The notes under the pieces: model-generated | The model's database searches: none | What the model was told of the DNA's origin: nothing | Seen by the model: only the letters and a program-made list of their open reading frames with translations | Translations under genes and position numbers: made by a program | From: Actinocatenispora thailandica | GTDB lineage: Bacteria; Actinomycetota; Actinomycetes; Mycobacteriales; Micromonosporaceae | Length of the DNA: 64,000 nt | Reading direction: 5' to 3' | Assembly (NCBI RefSeq): GCF_016865425.1 | Contig: NZ_AP023355.1 | Location: 6,074,198 to 6,138,197, forward strand | Shown here: positions 1-8,798 of the stretch, in pieces | Position numbering within the stretch: the stretch's first letter is position 1 | Layout: each line of letters opens with the position of its first letter

Positions 1-582
1 GCCCGGGCCGTGGCTCTCGACGGCGGCACCGGCGCCCCCAGCGGCGTCCTGTGGTTCGTGCTGTTCGCGGTCGTCTCGCTGGGCGGGGCCGGGCTGTGGC
101 TGGTGCCTCCGGTACGCCGCACCCTGAGCGCGGTCCGCCACCCCGGGGACCCGAGCGCGTGGAACGCACCCGGCGCGTTCGGCGCGCTCGCCGGGTTGAC
201 GCTCTCCGGGCTGTTGTGCGGGCTTGCCGGCGCCCTCCAGGCCTACCAGTACCGGGCGATGTCCCTCAACGACGGCATCACGGTACTGACGATCGCGATG
301 GCCGCGGCGCTGCTCGGCGGCGCCAGCGTGTTCGGTCGGCGGGCCGGGCTCACCGGCACCGTGCTCGCCTCCCTGATCCTCGCCGGGATCGTGACCACGT
401 TCGCGCTGCAGGGGGTCAGCGAGCCGGGCGGTGAGCTGACCGTCGCGGGGGTCGCGATCATCGTCGGGCTCGGGGTCAACCGTGGCCTGGAGCTGCTGTC
501 CAGCCTGCTGTCCCGCCGAGCCGGCGCCCGCCGGCCGGGCCTCCCGACGGTCGCCGCCGCGCCGCCGGGTGCCCGCCCGTAG
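1..582 (+). CDS. ABC transporter permease, C-terminal part
   Basis: The reading frame is open from the first base of the window, so only the C-terminal part of the gene is present. It encodes five hydrophobic segments separated by short loops, and the order of glycine-rich helices (a GLTLSGLLCGLAGALQA-like segment, then an AAALLGGASVFGRRAG segment, then a valine/leucine-rich helix) matches BPD_transp_2 permeases of ribose/branched-chain-type ABC importers. That family forms the inner-membrane channel with an ATPase and a binding protein. Those partners would lie upstream, outside the window. The last 25 residues are an arginine/proline/alanine-rich cytoplasmic tail. The substrate cannot be told from this fragment. 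Confidence 0.7.
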   Translation, partial: ARAVALDGGTGAPSGVLWFVLFAVVSLGGAGLWLVPPVRRTLSAVRHPGDPSAWNAPGAFGALAGLTLSGLLCGLAGALQAYQYRAMSLNDGITVLTIAMAAALLGGASVFGRRAGLTGTVLASLILAGIVTTFALQGVSEPGGELTVAGVAIIVGLGVNRGLELLSSLLSRRAGARRPGLPTVAAAPPGARP

Positions 583-605
583 CGAGGGATGCGCCGCGGC
601 CGGCA

Positions 606-684
606 CCGGGCGGCTCGGGGTGGCACCCGGCGGCTCGCGGCCGGCACCCGGCGGCCCTGGGCTGGGGCGCTTCGGCGCCGAAGC
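606..684. repeat. Short direct repeats plus palindrome between convergent genes
   Basis: Three imperfect 20-21 bp copies of GGCACCCGGCGGCTCGCGG lie at about 606-666. A perfect 16-bp palindrome, GCTTCGGCGCCGAAGC, follows at 669-684 and touches the stop codon of the leftward hydrolase gene. The palindrome can form a short hairpin and may act as a terminator for one or both convergent genes, although there is no T tract. Confidence 0.5.
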
Positions 685-1419
685 TCAGGTCCTCGCCAGC
701 GCCCGCTCCAGGAACGGCAGCAGCCGGTCCCAGTGGCGGCGCAGCCCGGCCGCGCTGAATGCATCGGTGTCGGACATGGTGAAGCCGTGCACCGTGCCGG
801 GGTAGATCTCGGAGGTGTGGCTGACCCCCGCGGCGTCCAGCGCCTGGTTCAGCTCGCCGAGGCTCTCGGGTGTCAGGTCGCTCTCGGCGTGGCCGAGGAG
901 AACCGGGGCCGTGAGCCCGGTGAAGAGGTCCGGGCCGTCGGCGCCCACCGGGCCGTGGAAGGCGGCCACGGCGGCGACCCGGTCCGGGTGCGCCGCCGCG
1001 GTACGCACCGCCAGCAGGCCGCCGATGCAGTAGCCGGTCACCGCGACCGGGCCAGCGCTGACCTCGGGTTGGGCGGTGAGGAAGGCGAGGTAGCCGGCGG
1101 CGTCCCGGTGCGAGCGTTCGGCGCTGTGCGTCGCGAGCAGCGGCAGTAGCCGCGCCACGACCCGATCCCGGTCGTCGGTACCGAGGTGTTCGGGAATCTC
1201 GATCACCGGGGTCGGGCCGTGCCGGTAGAGGAAGTTGGGGACGAGCACGTAGTAGCCGTGGCCGGCCAGTTCGGCGGCCAGCTCGTGCAGCACCGGCCGG
1301 ATGCCGAAACCGTCCGGGTACATCAGCACCCCGGGGTGCGGCCCGGGACGGTCCGGGAGGGCGGCGAACGCGTCGGCCTGGCCGTCCTCGGTGGGAATCT
1401 GCAAGGTCTTGAAAGGCAC
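685..1419 (-). CDS. Dienelactone hydrolase family protein
   Basis: A 244-residue alpha/beta hydrolase of the dienelactone hydrolase family. The nucleophile motif GYCIGG carries cysteine instead of serine, as in true dienelactone hydrolases. An aspartate in HAESD and a histidine in GTVHGF complete the Cys-Asp-His triad. The family opens lactones or esters in aromatic and chloroaromatic breakdown, but many members have unknown substrates. I chose the GTG at 1419 because AGGAG lies about 5 bases upstream; the frame stays open another 38 codons, but that extension is arginine-rich and lacks a ribosome site. No signal peptide is seen, so it is cytoplasmic. No neighbouring gene points to a specific pathway. 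Confidence 0.85.
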   Translation of the reverse strand: MPFKTLQIPTEDGQADAFAALPDRPGPHPGVLMYPDGFGIRPVLHELAAELAGHGYYVLVPNFLYRHGPTPVIEIPEHLGTDDRDRVVARLLPLLATHSAERSHRDAAGYLAFLTAQPEVSAGPVAVTGYCIGGLLAVRTAAAHPDRVAAVAAFHGPVGADGPDLFTGLTAPVLLGHAESDLTPESLGELNQALDAAGVSHTSEIYPGTVHGFTMSDTDAFSAAGLRRHWDRLLPFLERALART

Positions 1420-1656
1420 GAGATCTCCTGTCGTGGTCGAGGTGAACCTGCTATCCACACGACGGAGGTGGAGCCCGCGCGGCGGCGTGGGCTCCCGGAT
1501 CGAACGGCGGGCCGGCGCCGGCCCGACCGGCACTCAGAACGGCACCGGGTCACCGATCCGTGCGCGGCGTGACGCCATCCCGGTCATCATGACCACAACG
1601 TATCCGACCGCCCGAGGCGCCCGGCAGGAGCGCTGGCCGGGCGCCCCCGGATCCCG

Positions 1657-3516
1657 TCAGCGGTGTGGCGGCACCGGCATCCGGTGGCCGTCCAGCTGGG
1701 ACAGCGTGAGCACGGCGAGGGAGTCGGTCCAGGCCAGCGGGGCGACCGAGGCCGGATAGCCCTCCGGAGTGAGTTGCTCGGGGAACGCGCCGAGCGTGGT
1801 CCGGTGGTCGGCGAGCCAGCCGACCAGCTCGGTGGCCCTGCCGCGTTCCCCGGTGCTCGCCCAGGCCAGCGCGAAGAACATCGTCTCCGGCGTCCAGGTG
1901 GTGGGGTGCGTCCAGGACTCGCCCGGGACGACCCCGCCGTTCGGGCGGCGCAGCACGTCGAACGTGTGCTGCAGGGCGGGGCGCAGGCCGGCCGGTGCGA
2001 TCGAGAACGGTGGCGCGAGGAACGCGATCGCCGAGTCGACGCCGCTGCCATCGGTGACGGTGCGCTGGTAGCCGTTGCGGCCGAAGGTGTCCGCGATACC
2101 GGCCGCGAGCCGGTTGGCGGCGTGCTGCCAGCGGCGGGCGTCGTCGGCCCGGCCGAACCGGCGGGCCAGGTCGGTCGCCGCGCGCAGCCCGGCGAGCAGC
2201 GGCGCCGCGGTGCCGAGGTTGGGCGCGTCGGTATCGACCTCCCAGTAGTCGGGGCTCGCCGGGGGCAGGCCGGACGCGTCCAGGCTGGCCGCCGCGTAGT
2301 CGGCGGCCCTGCGCACGGTCGGGTAGAGCACCTTCGTGTGGGCCGCGTCGCCGCTGGCGCGCAGCCACTGCCAGACCGCCCACGGCACCCAACCGTTGGC
2401 GTCCAGTTGCCAGTGCCGGCCGTCCGGCGGCCCCGCCCCGTCCAGCGTGGTACGCGCCTCCCAGGTGCCGTCGGCCCGCTGGGTGGACGCGTCGAACGCC
2501 AGGATCCGGTACGCCTCGGCGAGATGGCCGGTGCGCATCAGTGCCGCGGCGACGAAGCTGGAGTCGCGCGGCCAGGAGTAGGTCCAGGCGCCGTACCACG
2601 CGGCGGCGACGGCGCCGTTGCGCTGGGTCAGCAGCCGCATGTCGAGCAGCGCGCGGGCGGACATCTCCCGTTGCCGCGCGGTGCGGCCCGGCACCGTACC
2701 AGCGGCGAGCCAGGCTCGGCTCTCCCGGACCGCCGCGGCGGCACCGGGATCGTTCGCCGGCACCGTCACCGGTGTCGTGGCGCCGGACGGCAGGTAGCGC
2801 AGCCGCCCGTCCGGCAGCCGCAGCACCGAACTGCCCGGCAGGTACGACGCGCCGGCCGCCTCCAGCGGGCTGAGGGCGACGACGTGGTCGGCGTTGCCGA
2901 GCAGGCCGGCGGTGGTCACCGACAGCTCGCTCGGCGGCAGGTGCCGGTAGCAGGTGTTGTCGGCGGCGCAGTCGATCCCGTCGTTCACGCCGAAGGCCAG
3001 GTGCCGGCCGGTCTCCCGGTGCCAGCCGCCCCAGTACGCCCGGTCGTAGTTCCAGCTCGGCAGCGCACCGCCGGCCGCGGATCGGGTGCCCTGCCAGACC
3101 ACGGTGTCGTCGGCACCGGACACCGAGAGGGTCAGGTAGTCGGTCTGCCCGGCCGGCACGGTGGCCGACAGCGGCACCCGGACCCAGCCGCTGCCCGTCC
3201 CGCCGAGCGCCGCGAGGTCGACGTGGCCGCTGCCCACCGCACTGTCCGGGTCGTCCACCGCGGTGCGCACCGAGACGTCGACGGTGCCCACCGAGGCGTG
3301 GCTGACCAGGAAGACGCTGACCGAGGTCAGCTGGCCGGCGTCGGTGTCGAACTCCTGCGCGCCGCCGTGGCCGGGCGCGTCGACCAGGTAGAGCGCGGCG
3401 TCGTGCGCCGGCTGCCGGTCGTGCGCCTCGGACGCGTGCGCCACGGTCGGCGCGACCGCGAGCAGTGCCACCACGAGCCCCGCCGCGACTCCGCGGCGCC
3501 GCCACCGACCGGCCAT
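1657..3516 (-). CDS. Secreted glycoside hydrolase family 15-like enzyme
   Basis: A 619-residue exported protein. Residues 1-28 are a signal peptide with an arginine-rich start, a hydrophobic core and an AHA-type cleavage region. Residues about 35-270 are beta-rich. From about 280 the sequence follows the helical toroid of GH15 (glucoamylase, glucodextranase, trehalase-like): the YSWPRDSSFVAAAL segment, QLDANGWVPWAVWQW, and a final LAWTDSLAVLTL. GH15 enzymes release glucose from alpha-glucans or related sugars by inversion. Which polymer is cut here is not evident. The start is supported by AAGGGTGAG about 9 bases upstream. It appears to be a single-gene unit, though it points the same way as mqnC upstream. 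Confidence 0.75.
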   Translation of the reverse strand: MAGRWRRRGVAAGLVVALLAVAPTVAHASEAHDRQPAHDAALYLVDAPGHGGAQEFDTDAGQLTSVSVFLVSHASVGTVDVSVRTAVDDPDSAVGSGHVDLAALGGTGSGWVRVPLSATVPAGQTDYLTLSVSGADDTVVWQGTRSAAGGALPSWNYDRAYWGGWHRETGRHLAFGVNDGIDCAADNTCYRHLPPSELSVTTAGLLGNADHVVALSPLEAAGASYLPGSSVLRLPDGRLRYLPSGATTPVTVPANDPGAAAAVRESRAWLAAGTVPGRTARQREMSARALLDMRLLTQRNGAVAAAWYGAWTYSWPRDSSFVAAALMRTGHLAEAYRILAFDASTQRADGTWEARTTLDGAGPPDGRHWQLDANGWVPWAVWQWLRASGDAAHTKVLYPTVRRAADYAAASLDASGLPPASPDYWEVDTDAPNLGTAAPLLAGLRAATDLARRFGRADDARRWQHAANRLAAGIADTFGRNGYQRTVTDGSGVDSAIAFLAPPFSIAPAGLRPALQHTFDVLRRPNGGVVPGESWTHPTTWTPETMFFALAWASTGERGRATELVGWLADHRTTLGAFPEQLTPEGYPASVAPLAWTDSLAVLTLSQLDGHRMPVPPHR

Positions 3517-3640
3517 GACGTCTCACCCTTCCGTGGACAGACAGCACGGGCAGGACGAAACCTAGCCGTAGGGCACGGATCTGGGAAGGACGTGGCCCAA
3601 CCTGTGGACAACGGCTGTGGACGACCCGGTGGGCGGTGGG

Positions 3641-4828
3641 TCAGGTGGCGTCGGCGAGGTCGAGGCTGGTGCGGCCGCCGGGGTCCAGCGCGATCGACGA
3701 GACGTGCGAGTGCACCCGCTCGTCGGTCGGGTCGTCCGCCGGGGTGTGGTGCACCCGCAGGTGCCGGTACAGCGTGTCGCGCTGGGCCGGGACGCGATCC
3801 GCGTCGCGGATCATCCACACCAGTTGCAGCAGGTTGGAACGGTGCCGGGCGCCGGCCGAGGAGATCACGTTCTCCTCCAGCATGATCGAGCCGAGGTCGT
3901 CGACACCCATGTGCAGGGACAGCTGGCCGACGTCCTTGCCGGTGGTCAGCCAGGACGACTGCAGGTGCGGGACGTTGTCCAGGAACAGCCGGGCCACCGC
4001 GAGCAGCCGCAGGTACTCGACGTTCGTCGCCTGGGTGCGGCCCTTCAGATGGTTGTTCTCCGGCTGGTACGTGTATGGGATGAACGACCGGAAACCACCG
4101 GTTCGGTCCTGTACCTCACGGATCATCCGGAGGTGTTCGATCCGCTCGGCGTTCGTCTCGCCGGTGCCCATCAGCATCGTCACGGTCGACTCGATGCCCT
4201 GCCGGTGCGCCTGCTCCATCACCTCCAGCCACCGCTCGCCGGACTCCTTGAGCGGCGCGATCGCGGTACGCGGCCGGGCCGGCAGGATCTCCGCCCCGGC
4301 ACCGGCGAGCGAGTCGAGCCCGGCGGCGTGGATGCGCCGCAGCGCCTCCTCGGTGGACACCCCGGAGATCTTCGCCATGTGCACGATCTCGCTGGCCCCG
4401 AGCGAGTGGATCACCAGCTGCGGGTAGTGCTTCTTGATCGCGGCGAAGTGCTCCTCGTAGTACTCCACGCCGAAGTCCGGGTGGTGGCCGCCCTGGAACA
4501 TGATCTGGGTGCCGCCCAGCTCCACCGTCTCCGCGCAGCGGGCCAGGATGTCGTCGAGGCTGCGCACCCAACCCTCGGCGTGCTTCGGCGCCCGGTAGAA
4601 CGCGCAGAACTTGCACGCGGTGAGGCAGACGTTCGTGTAGTTGATGTTGCGCTCGATGATGTACGTGACGATGCCGTCCGGGTAGCGCCGGCGCCGCACC
4701 GCGTCGGCCGCCGAGCCCAGCGCGTGGAACGGCGCGTCGGTGTAGAGCAGCAGCGCCTCCTCGGGCGTGATCCGCCCGCCGTCCGCCGCACGCTGCAGAA
4801 TCTCGTCGATCTCCCGGTGCTCAGTCAC
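3641..4828 (-). CDS. mqnC: Cyclic dehypoxanthinyl futalosine synthase MqnC
   Basis: A 395-residue radical-SAM enzyme of the futalosine route to menaquinone. It converts dehypoxanthinyl futalosine to its cyclic form. The CxxxCxxC cluster motif is C68, C72 and C75 in CLTACKFCAFYR, following the ERNINYTNVC segment typical of MqnC/CofH-like proteins. Length and N-terminus (DEILQRAADGGRITPEEAL) fit MqnC well. I chose the GTG at 4828, since an ATG at 4861 would add 11 residues not usual for the family. mqnA lies some 26 kb away, so the pathway genes are dispersed, as in other actinomycetes. The neighbour in the same direction is NAD kinase, 90 bases upstream. Confidence 0.93.
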   Translation of the reverse strand: MTEHREIDEILQRAADGGRITPEEALLLYTDAPFHALGSAADAVRRRRYPDGIVTYIIERNINYTNVCLTACKFCAFYRAPKHAEGWVRSLDDILARCAETVELGGTQIMFQGGHHPDFGVEYYEEHFAAIKKHYPQLVIHSLGASEIVHMAKISGVSTEEALRRIHAAGLDSLAGAGAEILPARPRTAIAPLKESGERWLEVMEQAHRQGIESTVTMLMGTGETNAERIEHLRMIREVQDRTGGFRSFIPYTYQPENNHLKGRTQATNVEYLRLLAVARLFLDNVPHLQSSWLTTGKDVGQLSLHMGVDDLGSIMLEENVISSAGARHRSNLLQLVWMIRDADRVPAQRDTLYRHLRVHHTPADDPTDERVHSHVSSIALDPGGRTSLDLADAT

Positions 4829-4918
4829 GACCCCGAGGGTACGCGTCGCCGCACCCGGCACCGCCGCACCGGGGCACGGATCACGCTCGCCAGGCCCGGC
4901 GGACGGCGACGGGATCGG

Positions 4919-5836
4919 TCACGGCGACTCCCGCCGGGCCAGCTGGTCGCGGACCTGCGGGGGCAGCAGTTCGCGCAGCTGGTCGGGCAGCAGCGGCAGG
5001 TCGAGCAGGCTCAGCTTCGCCTGGCTGCGCTGCCGGTGCCGGCGCACGTCCAGCCGCACCACCAGACCGGCGTCGCGGCGCAGCTCGGCCCGTACCGTCC
5101 GGCCCGGTTCGAGATCGCCCAGCAGCAGGCCGTCCGCCTCGATCGCCGGCCGTCCGGCGTCGGACAGCAGGGAGAACTCGACGCGCTCGCCGGCGCCGAG
5201 GACCAGCGGGCGGCTGATCCCGGACATGGGTGCGACCGGCGTGATGACCATGGCGTCGGTCACCGGCGACAGCAGCGGCCCGCCGGCCGAGTAGCTGTGC
5301 GCGGTGGAGCCGGTCGCGGTGGCCATGATCACCGCGTCGGCCCGGAAGTACCCGTACTGCTGGCCGTCGATGGTGAGGATCGCGTTGACGGTGCCGTCGC
5401 CCGGGCGGCGGGACAGCGCCAGGTCGTTGAACGCGACGCGGCCGTCGCCGCCGGACGTGATCCGCAGGCAGCTGTGCCGCTCCAGCGTCACGTCGCCGGT
5501 GGCGAGCCGGTCCAACGCGGTGACGAGTTCGGCCGGTTCGATCTCGACGAGGAAGCCGAGCCGGCCCATGTTGACCCCGAGTACCGGCCGTGGATCCTCC
5601 GCGACCAGCCGCAGTGCACCCAGCATCGTCCCGTCGCCGCCGATGCTGAGGACCGCGTCGCTCGTCGCCAGCTCGTCGTCCGGCACCGGATGGGCGTCCG
5701 GCGCGCGGGCGGCGTCCGCGGCACCGATCCGTACCGCGACGTCGTGCGCGGCCGACCAGTCGAGCACCGCGGACACCGCCGACGTCACGTCCCGGGTGGG
5801 GTGCAGCACCAGTCCGAGCGTTTCCACCTTCGCCAT
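4919..5836 (-). CDS. nadK: NAD kinase
   Basis: A 305-residue ATP/polyphosphate-NAD kinase, which phosphorylates NAD to NADP in the cytoplasm. The GGDGT motif is at residues 66-70, followed by the NMGRLGFLVEIE segment and the conserved block around TATGSTAHSYSAGGPLLSP that binds NAD. Length matches bacterial NAD kinases. The ATG at 5836 gives the usual KVETLGLVLHPTRD opening. It stands alone here and is not next to recN/tlyA as in many actinobacteria, so it may be a second copy; that cannot be judged from this window. Confidence 0.92.
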   Translation of the reverse strand: MAKVETLGLVLHPTRDVTSAVSAVLDWSAAHDVAVRIGAADAARAPDAHPVPDDELATSDAVLSIGGDGTMLGALRLVAEDPRPVLGVNMGRLGFLVEIEPAELVTALDRLATGDVTLERHSCLRITSGGDGRVAFNDLALSRRPGDGTVNAILTIDGQQYGYFRADAVIMATATGSTAHSYSAGGPLLSPVTDAMVITPVAPMSGISRPLVLGAGERVEFSLLSDAGRPAIEADGLLLGDLEPGRTVRAELRRDAGLVVRLDVRRHRQRSQAKLSLLDLPLLPDQLRELLPPQVRDQLARRESP

Positions 5837-5938
5837 GTGCCCAGCTCACCACACTCGCCACGGCCGGCGGGTGCGGGTCGGCCGCCCGGCGTGCCGGCCC
5901 CGCCCGGTCCGGACCCGTCGAGCGACCCGCCCCGGGCC

Positions 5939-6119
5939 GGGTCAGCGGCCCTCGCGCGCCGCGACGTTGTCACCGGGCCGGGGCAACGGCCGGCGCCGCG
6001 ACACTGTCGCCGGGTCAGCGGCCTTCGCGGGCCGCGATGCTGTCGCCGGGTCAGCGGCCTTCGCGGGCCGCGACGCTGTCGCCGGGTCAGCGGCCTTCGA
6101 GGGCCGCGACGTTGTCGCC
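5939..6119. repeat. Tandem 36-bp repeats copying the chitinase 3' end
   Basis: Five head-to-tail units at 6084-6119, 6048-6083, 6012-6047, about 5975-6011 (degenerate) and 5939-5974. The first unit is the last 11 codons of the chitinase plus its TGA and one more base. The others are non-coding copies, most of which keep the TGA. In the coding sense each unit contains GCGGCC, a 6-base loop and GGCCGC just before TGA, so each can fold into a small hairpin. Confidence 0.9.
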
Positions 6120-7433
6120 GAACGTCCAGCCCTTCGAGCCGTCCCAGTTGATCGACCAGGTCATCAGGCCCTTCAGCGAGCTGTCCGCCTGCCACGCCGC
6201 GGAGACCAGCGCCGGTGACAGGTACCCGCCGCCGGCGCCCGGCTGCGCGGGCAGCCCCGGCACCTGCTTGTCGTACGGGACGCGGATCGTGGTGCCCTGC
6301 ACGGTCAGCCCGGCGTTCAGGCAGTCGGTCTGCTGGGTGAACCCTTCGACCGTACCGGCCTGGTAGGAGTCGCCGGAGCAGCCGTACATGCTGCCGTTGT
6401 AGTACTGCATGTTGAGCCACCACAGCCGGCCGCTGTCCAGGTACTTCTTGATGATCGGCAGGTAGGCGCCCCAGATCGAGCCGTAGGTGACGCTGCCGCC
6501 GGTGACGTACGCGGTCTCCGGCGCCATGGTGAGCCCGAAGTTGGCCGGCATCCGCGCCAGGATCCCGTCGATGATGCGTTCCAGGTTGGCCTGCGAGTCC
6601 GACAGCGTGCCGATGTCGCCGCTGCCGGTCAGGCCGGTCTCGATGTCGATGTCGACGCCGTCGAAGTTGTACTCCTTGAGGATCGGCACGATCGTCTCGA
6701 CGAACCGGTCCGCCACCTGCGCGGAGCCGAGGTCGATGCCGGCCGCCGCGCCGCCGATCGACATCAGGATCGTGGCGCCGGACGCCTTCGCCGCGCACAT
6801 CTCCGCCGGGGTGGGCACCTTGACGGTGGAGTCCATCCCGTCCTGCCACAGCACCGTGCCGTCGGAGCGGATGACCGGGAACGCCGCGTCGATGACGTTG
6901 TAGCCGTGCGCGCCGATCCGCTCGTCGGTGATCGGGATCCAGCCCAGCGGCGGGTGCACCCCGTTCGCCGCACCGTCCCAGTTCTCCCAGTACCCCTGGA
7001 GCACCCGGCCGGCCGGCCGCGACTTGACCGGGCAGCTCTCGGTACCGGTGGTGGGCGTCGGGGTGGGTGACGTCGGCGTCGGCGACGCGGTGGGGGACGC
7101 GGTCCCGGTCGGCGACGGGGACGCGGTGCCGGTCGGCGAGGGGCTGGTGGTGGCGTCGCAGGGACCGAGGTCGGTCCACAGCGAGGGGGTTGCGGCGGGG
7201 TTCCACCCGGCGCCGGCCGGCGCGGTGTGCGCGACCAGTGCCTGATACCGGCGGCCGTGGTAGCCGACCTGGTCACCCACCGCGTAGGCGGTGCCCTCCG
7301 ACCAGGCCGCCGGGCAGGCCACCTGCGGGGTGCCGGCCATGGCCGGCCCGCCGGCCGATCCCACCAGCAACGCCGCGGCAAGCACCAGGGCCGCGCCGAG
7401 CACCACGACGATCGCCGAACGTCGAGCTCTCAT
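6087..7433 (-). CDS. Secreted chitinase, CBM5/12-type module plus GH18
   Basis: A 448-residue exported chitinase. Residues 1-33 form a signal peptide. Residues about 40-92 are a chitin-binding module of the ChtBD3/CBM5_12 type (AWSEGTAYAVGDQVGYHGRRYQ and a terminal W). Residues about 95-132 are a Pro/Thr/Ser linker of PSPTGTAS-type repeats, and residues about 138-448 are a GH18 barrel. The catalytic motif DGVDIDIE is complete, with D258, D261, D263 and E265. GH18 enzymes cut chitin by substrate-assisted catalysis outside the cell. The start has GGAGA upstream. The upstream DNA (about 7470-7500) is an AT-rich promoter region, unlike its surroundings. Tandem copies of the gene's last 36 bases follow the stop codon. 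Confidence 0.92.
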   Translation of the reverse strand: MRARRSAIVVVLGAALVLAAALLVGSAGGPAMAGTPQVACPAAWSEGTAYAVGDQVGYHGRRYQALVAHTAPAGAGWNPAATPSLWTDLGPCDATTSPSPTGTASPSPTGTASPTASPTPTSPTPTPTTGTESCPVKSRPAGRVLQGYWENWDGAANGVHPPLGWIPITDERIGAHGYNVIDAAFPVIRSDGTVLWQDGMDSTVKVPTPAEMCAAKASGATILMSIGGAAAGIDLGSAQVADRFVETIVPILKEYNFDGVDIDIETGLTGSGDIGTLSDSQANLERIIDGILARMPANFGLTMAPETAYVTGGSVTYGSIWGAYLPIIKKYLDSGRLWWLNMQYYNGSMYGCSGDSYQAGTVEGFTQQTDCLNAGLTVQGTTIRVPYDKQVPGLPAQPGAGGGYLSPALVSAAWQADSSLKGLMTWSINWDGSKGWTFGDNVAALEGR

Positions 7434-7585
7434 GGCTTCTCCAACCGGTACAGAGTGGACAGGCCGTGAGATTAACAGTAAAGATTCTTAATTGTCATTG
7501 GCTGGCGGCAACCCGCCAGGTTCGCATCCCACGGCACTGCCGCCGGCCCCACCCATCGGGACCGGCGGCACTGCGGCGCCGGCGC

Positions 7586-7651
7586 GCCGCGGTCGGCCGC
7601 GTCGGTCAGGCCGCGGTCGGCCGCGTCGGTCAGGCCGCGTCGGCCGCGTTG
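7586..7651. repeat. Tandem 24-bp repeats across the protease stop codon
   Basis: Two identical 24-bp units (7586-7609 and 7610-7633), GCCGCGGTCGGCCGC plus GTCGGTCAG on the plus strand, and a partial third unit inside the gene. The stop codon of the leftward protease gene (7630-7632) is part of the second unit. The unit is rich in GCGGCC/GGCCGC and can form hairpins. Confidence 0.85.
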
Positions 7652-8703
7652 TAGGCGTCGTGCGCCTCGGACCCGTAGTACGGGTGCCACTCGTTGCTGC
7701 CGCTGCTGACGCTGATGTTGCCGATCTGGGTACCGATGCCGGTCGAGGTGTCGAAGTTCTGCAGGAACGGGCCGCCGGACGAGCCGCCGGTCTGCACGCA
7801 GTCGATGCCCCAGATGCCGCCGCCGGGGTGGCCGCTCTCGAAGAACTCGGTACCGGCGCACCAGTTCAGCTGCTCGCCGTTGCCCTCGGCGTCGGAGCCG
7901 CCGTAGCCGAACGAGTAGACGTACTGGCCGGGGGTCTGGTCGAAGCCGATGCCCTCGCCGCCGACCGCGTCCACCAGCTTGGTTCCGTTCAACGGACTCA
8001 TCGTGGCGAACGCGGCGTCCCAGGTCGGGTCGGGATCGCCGATCCGCTGCGACATCCAGTGCAGCGAGCTGGCCGTGAAAGTCCCATGTGGACGGTTACC
8101 GTGGTCGTAGCCGGGGATGAACACCCAGTTCTGGTAGACCTCGCCGGTGTTCGCGTCGACGACGCAGTGTCCCGCGGTCGCCACGATCGACTTGTTGCCG
8201 CTGTTGACCGCGTCGCCGGAGCACGCGTAGGTGCCGGACGAGTTGGAGAAGAACACCTTCCCGGCGGTACTGGAGATCAGCCCGCCGCCGGTCCAGCGCT
8301 GCGGCGACGTGGTCTGCGGGCGTACCCCACCGGTGGCGGGCGCGCCGCTGGCCGGCAGTGCCGGCGGTACCGCGGTCGGGGCGGTGGTCGCCTCCGGTGG
8401 AGCGCTCGCCGTCCCCGGCCGGGCGCCGGTACCGGCAGGGCGGCCGGAGGTGGGCAGGGCGTCGAGGTCGACGGCCGCGGCGAGCCGGGCCGGCGTCCAG
8501 AAAGCCCGTGCGGCCCGCTGCTGGGCCGCGCTGAACCGCGCCGACTCCTGGTGCCCGGCGGAGGCGGCGGACCGCACGGTGGGGGCGGCGGACTGTGCAG
8601 CCGCCGCGGTCGACTGCGCGGCGGCCGCGGTGGACGTGAGCGCGGCGGCGAACGTGGTGGCGGCGACGCCGACACCGAGCAGCAGGCGGGGGATCCGTCT
8701 CAT
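7630..8703 (-). CDS. Secreted trypsin-like serine protease (glutamyl endopeptidase-like)
   Basis: A 357-residue exported protease. After a signal peptide (about residues 1-30) comes a low-complexity Ala/Pro/Ser/Thr region to about residue 135, probably a pro-region. A chymotrypsin-fold domain follows: TAGHC carries the catalytic histidine, WDAAFA the aspartate, and GGSSGGP the nucleophilic serine. The overall pattern resembles V8/glutamyl endopeptidase-like enzymes of actinomycetes, and specificity is not predictable. I prefer the ATG at 8703 over the GTG at 8712, because AAGG then lies at a workable distance. The gene diverges from a methyltransferase gene, and an inverted repeat sits between them. 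Confidence 0.88.
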   Translation of the reverse strand: MRRIPRLLLGVGVAATTFAAALTSTAAAAQSTAAAAQSAAPTVRSAASAGHQESARFSAAQQRAARAFWTPARLAAAVDLDALPTSGRPAGTGARPGTASAPPEATTAPTAVPPALPASGAPATGGVRPQTTSPQRWTGGGLISSTAGKVFFSNSSGTYACSGDAVNSGNKSIVATAGHCVVDANTGEVYQNWVFIPGYDHGNRPHGTFTASSLHWMSQRIGDPDPTWDAAFATMSPLNGTKLVDAVGGEGIGFDQTPGQYVYSFGYGGSDAEGNGEQLNWCAGTEFFESGHPGGGIWGIDCVQTGGSSGGPFLQNFDTSTGIGTQIGNISVSSGSNEWHPYYGSEAHDAYNAADAA

Positions 8704-8726
8704 GTCGATCACCCTTCGAGGCTTGT

Positions 8727-8744
8727 GGTGACAACGGTGTCACC
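8727..8744. promoter_or_regulatory. Inverted repeat in divergent promoter region
   Basis: GGTGACA and TGTCACC, 7-bp perfect arms with a 4-base spacer, lie in the 95-bp gap between the protease and methyltransferase starts. This is a plausible operator; no regulator gene is adjacent. Confidence 0.45.
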
Positions 8745-8798
8745 CAGTAAGACGCATCGGACAAAACATGTCAATCCCCGGTTTCCGTCGGAAAGCGG

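Noticed and set aside
1550-3547. 665-codon minus-strand frame overlapping the GH15-like gene
   Set aside because: Different frame of the same strand, Arg/Gly-rich, no motifs; the other frame has signal peptide and GH15 blocks.
7434-7500. DasR-type operator upstream of the chitinase
   Set aside because: The AT-rich promoter is clear, but no ACTGGTCTAGACCAGT-like or TGGTCTAGACCA-like repeat is present.
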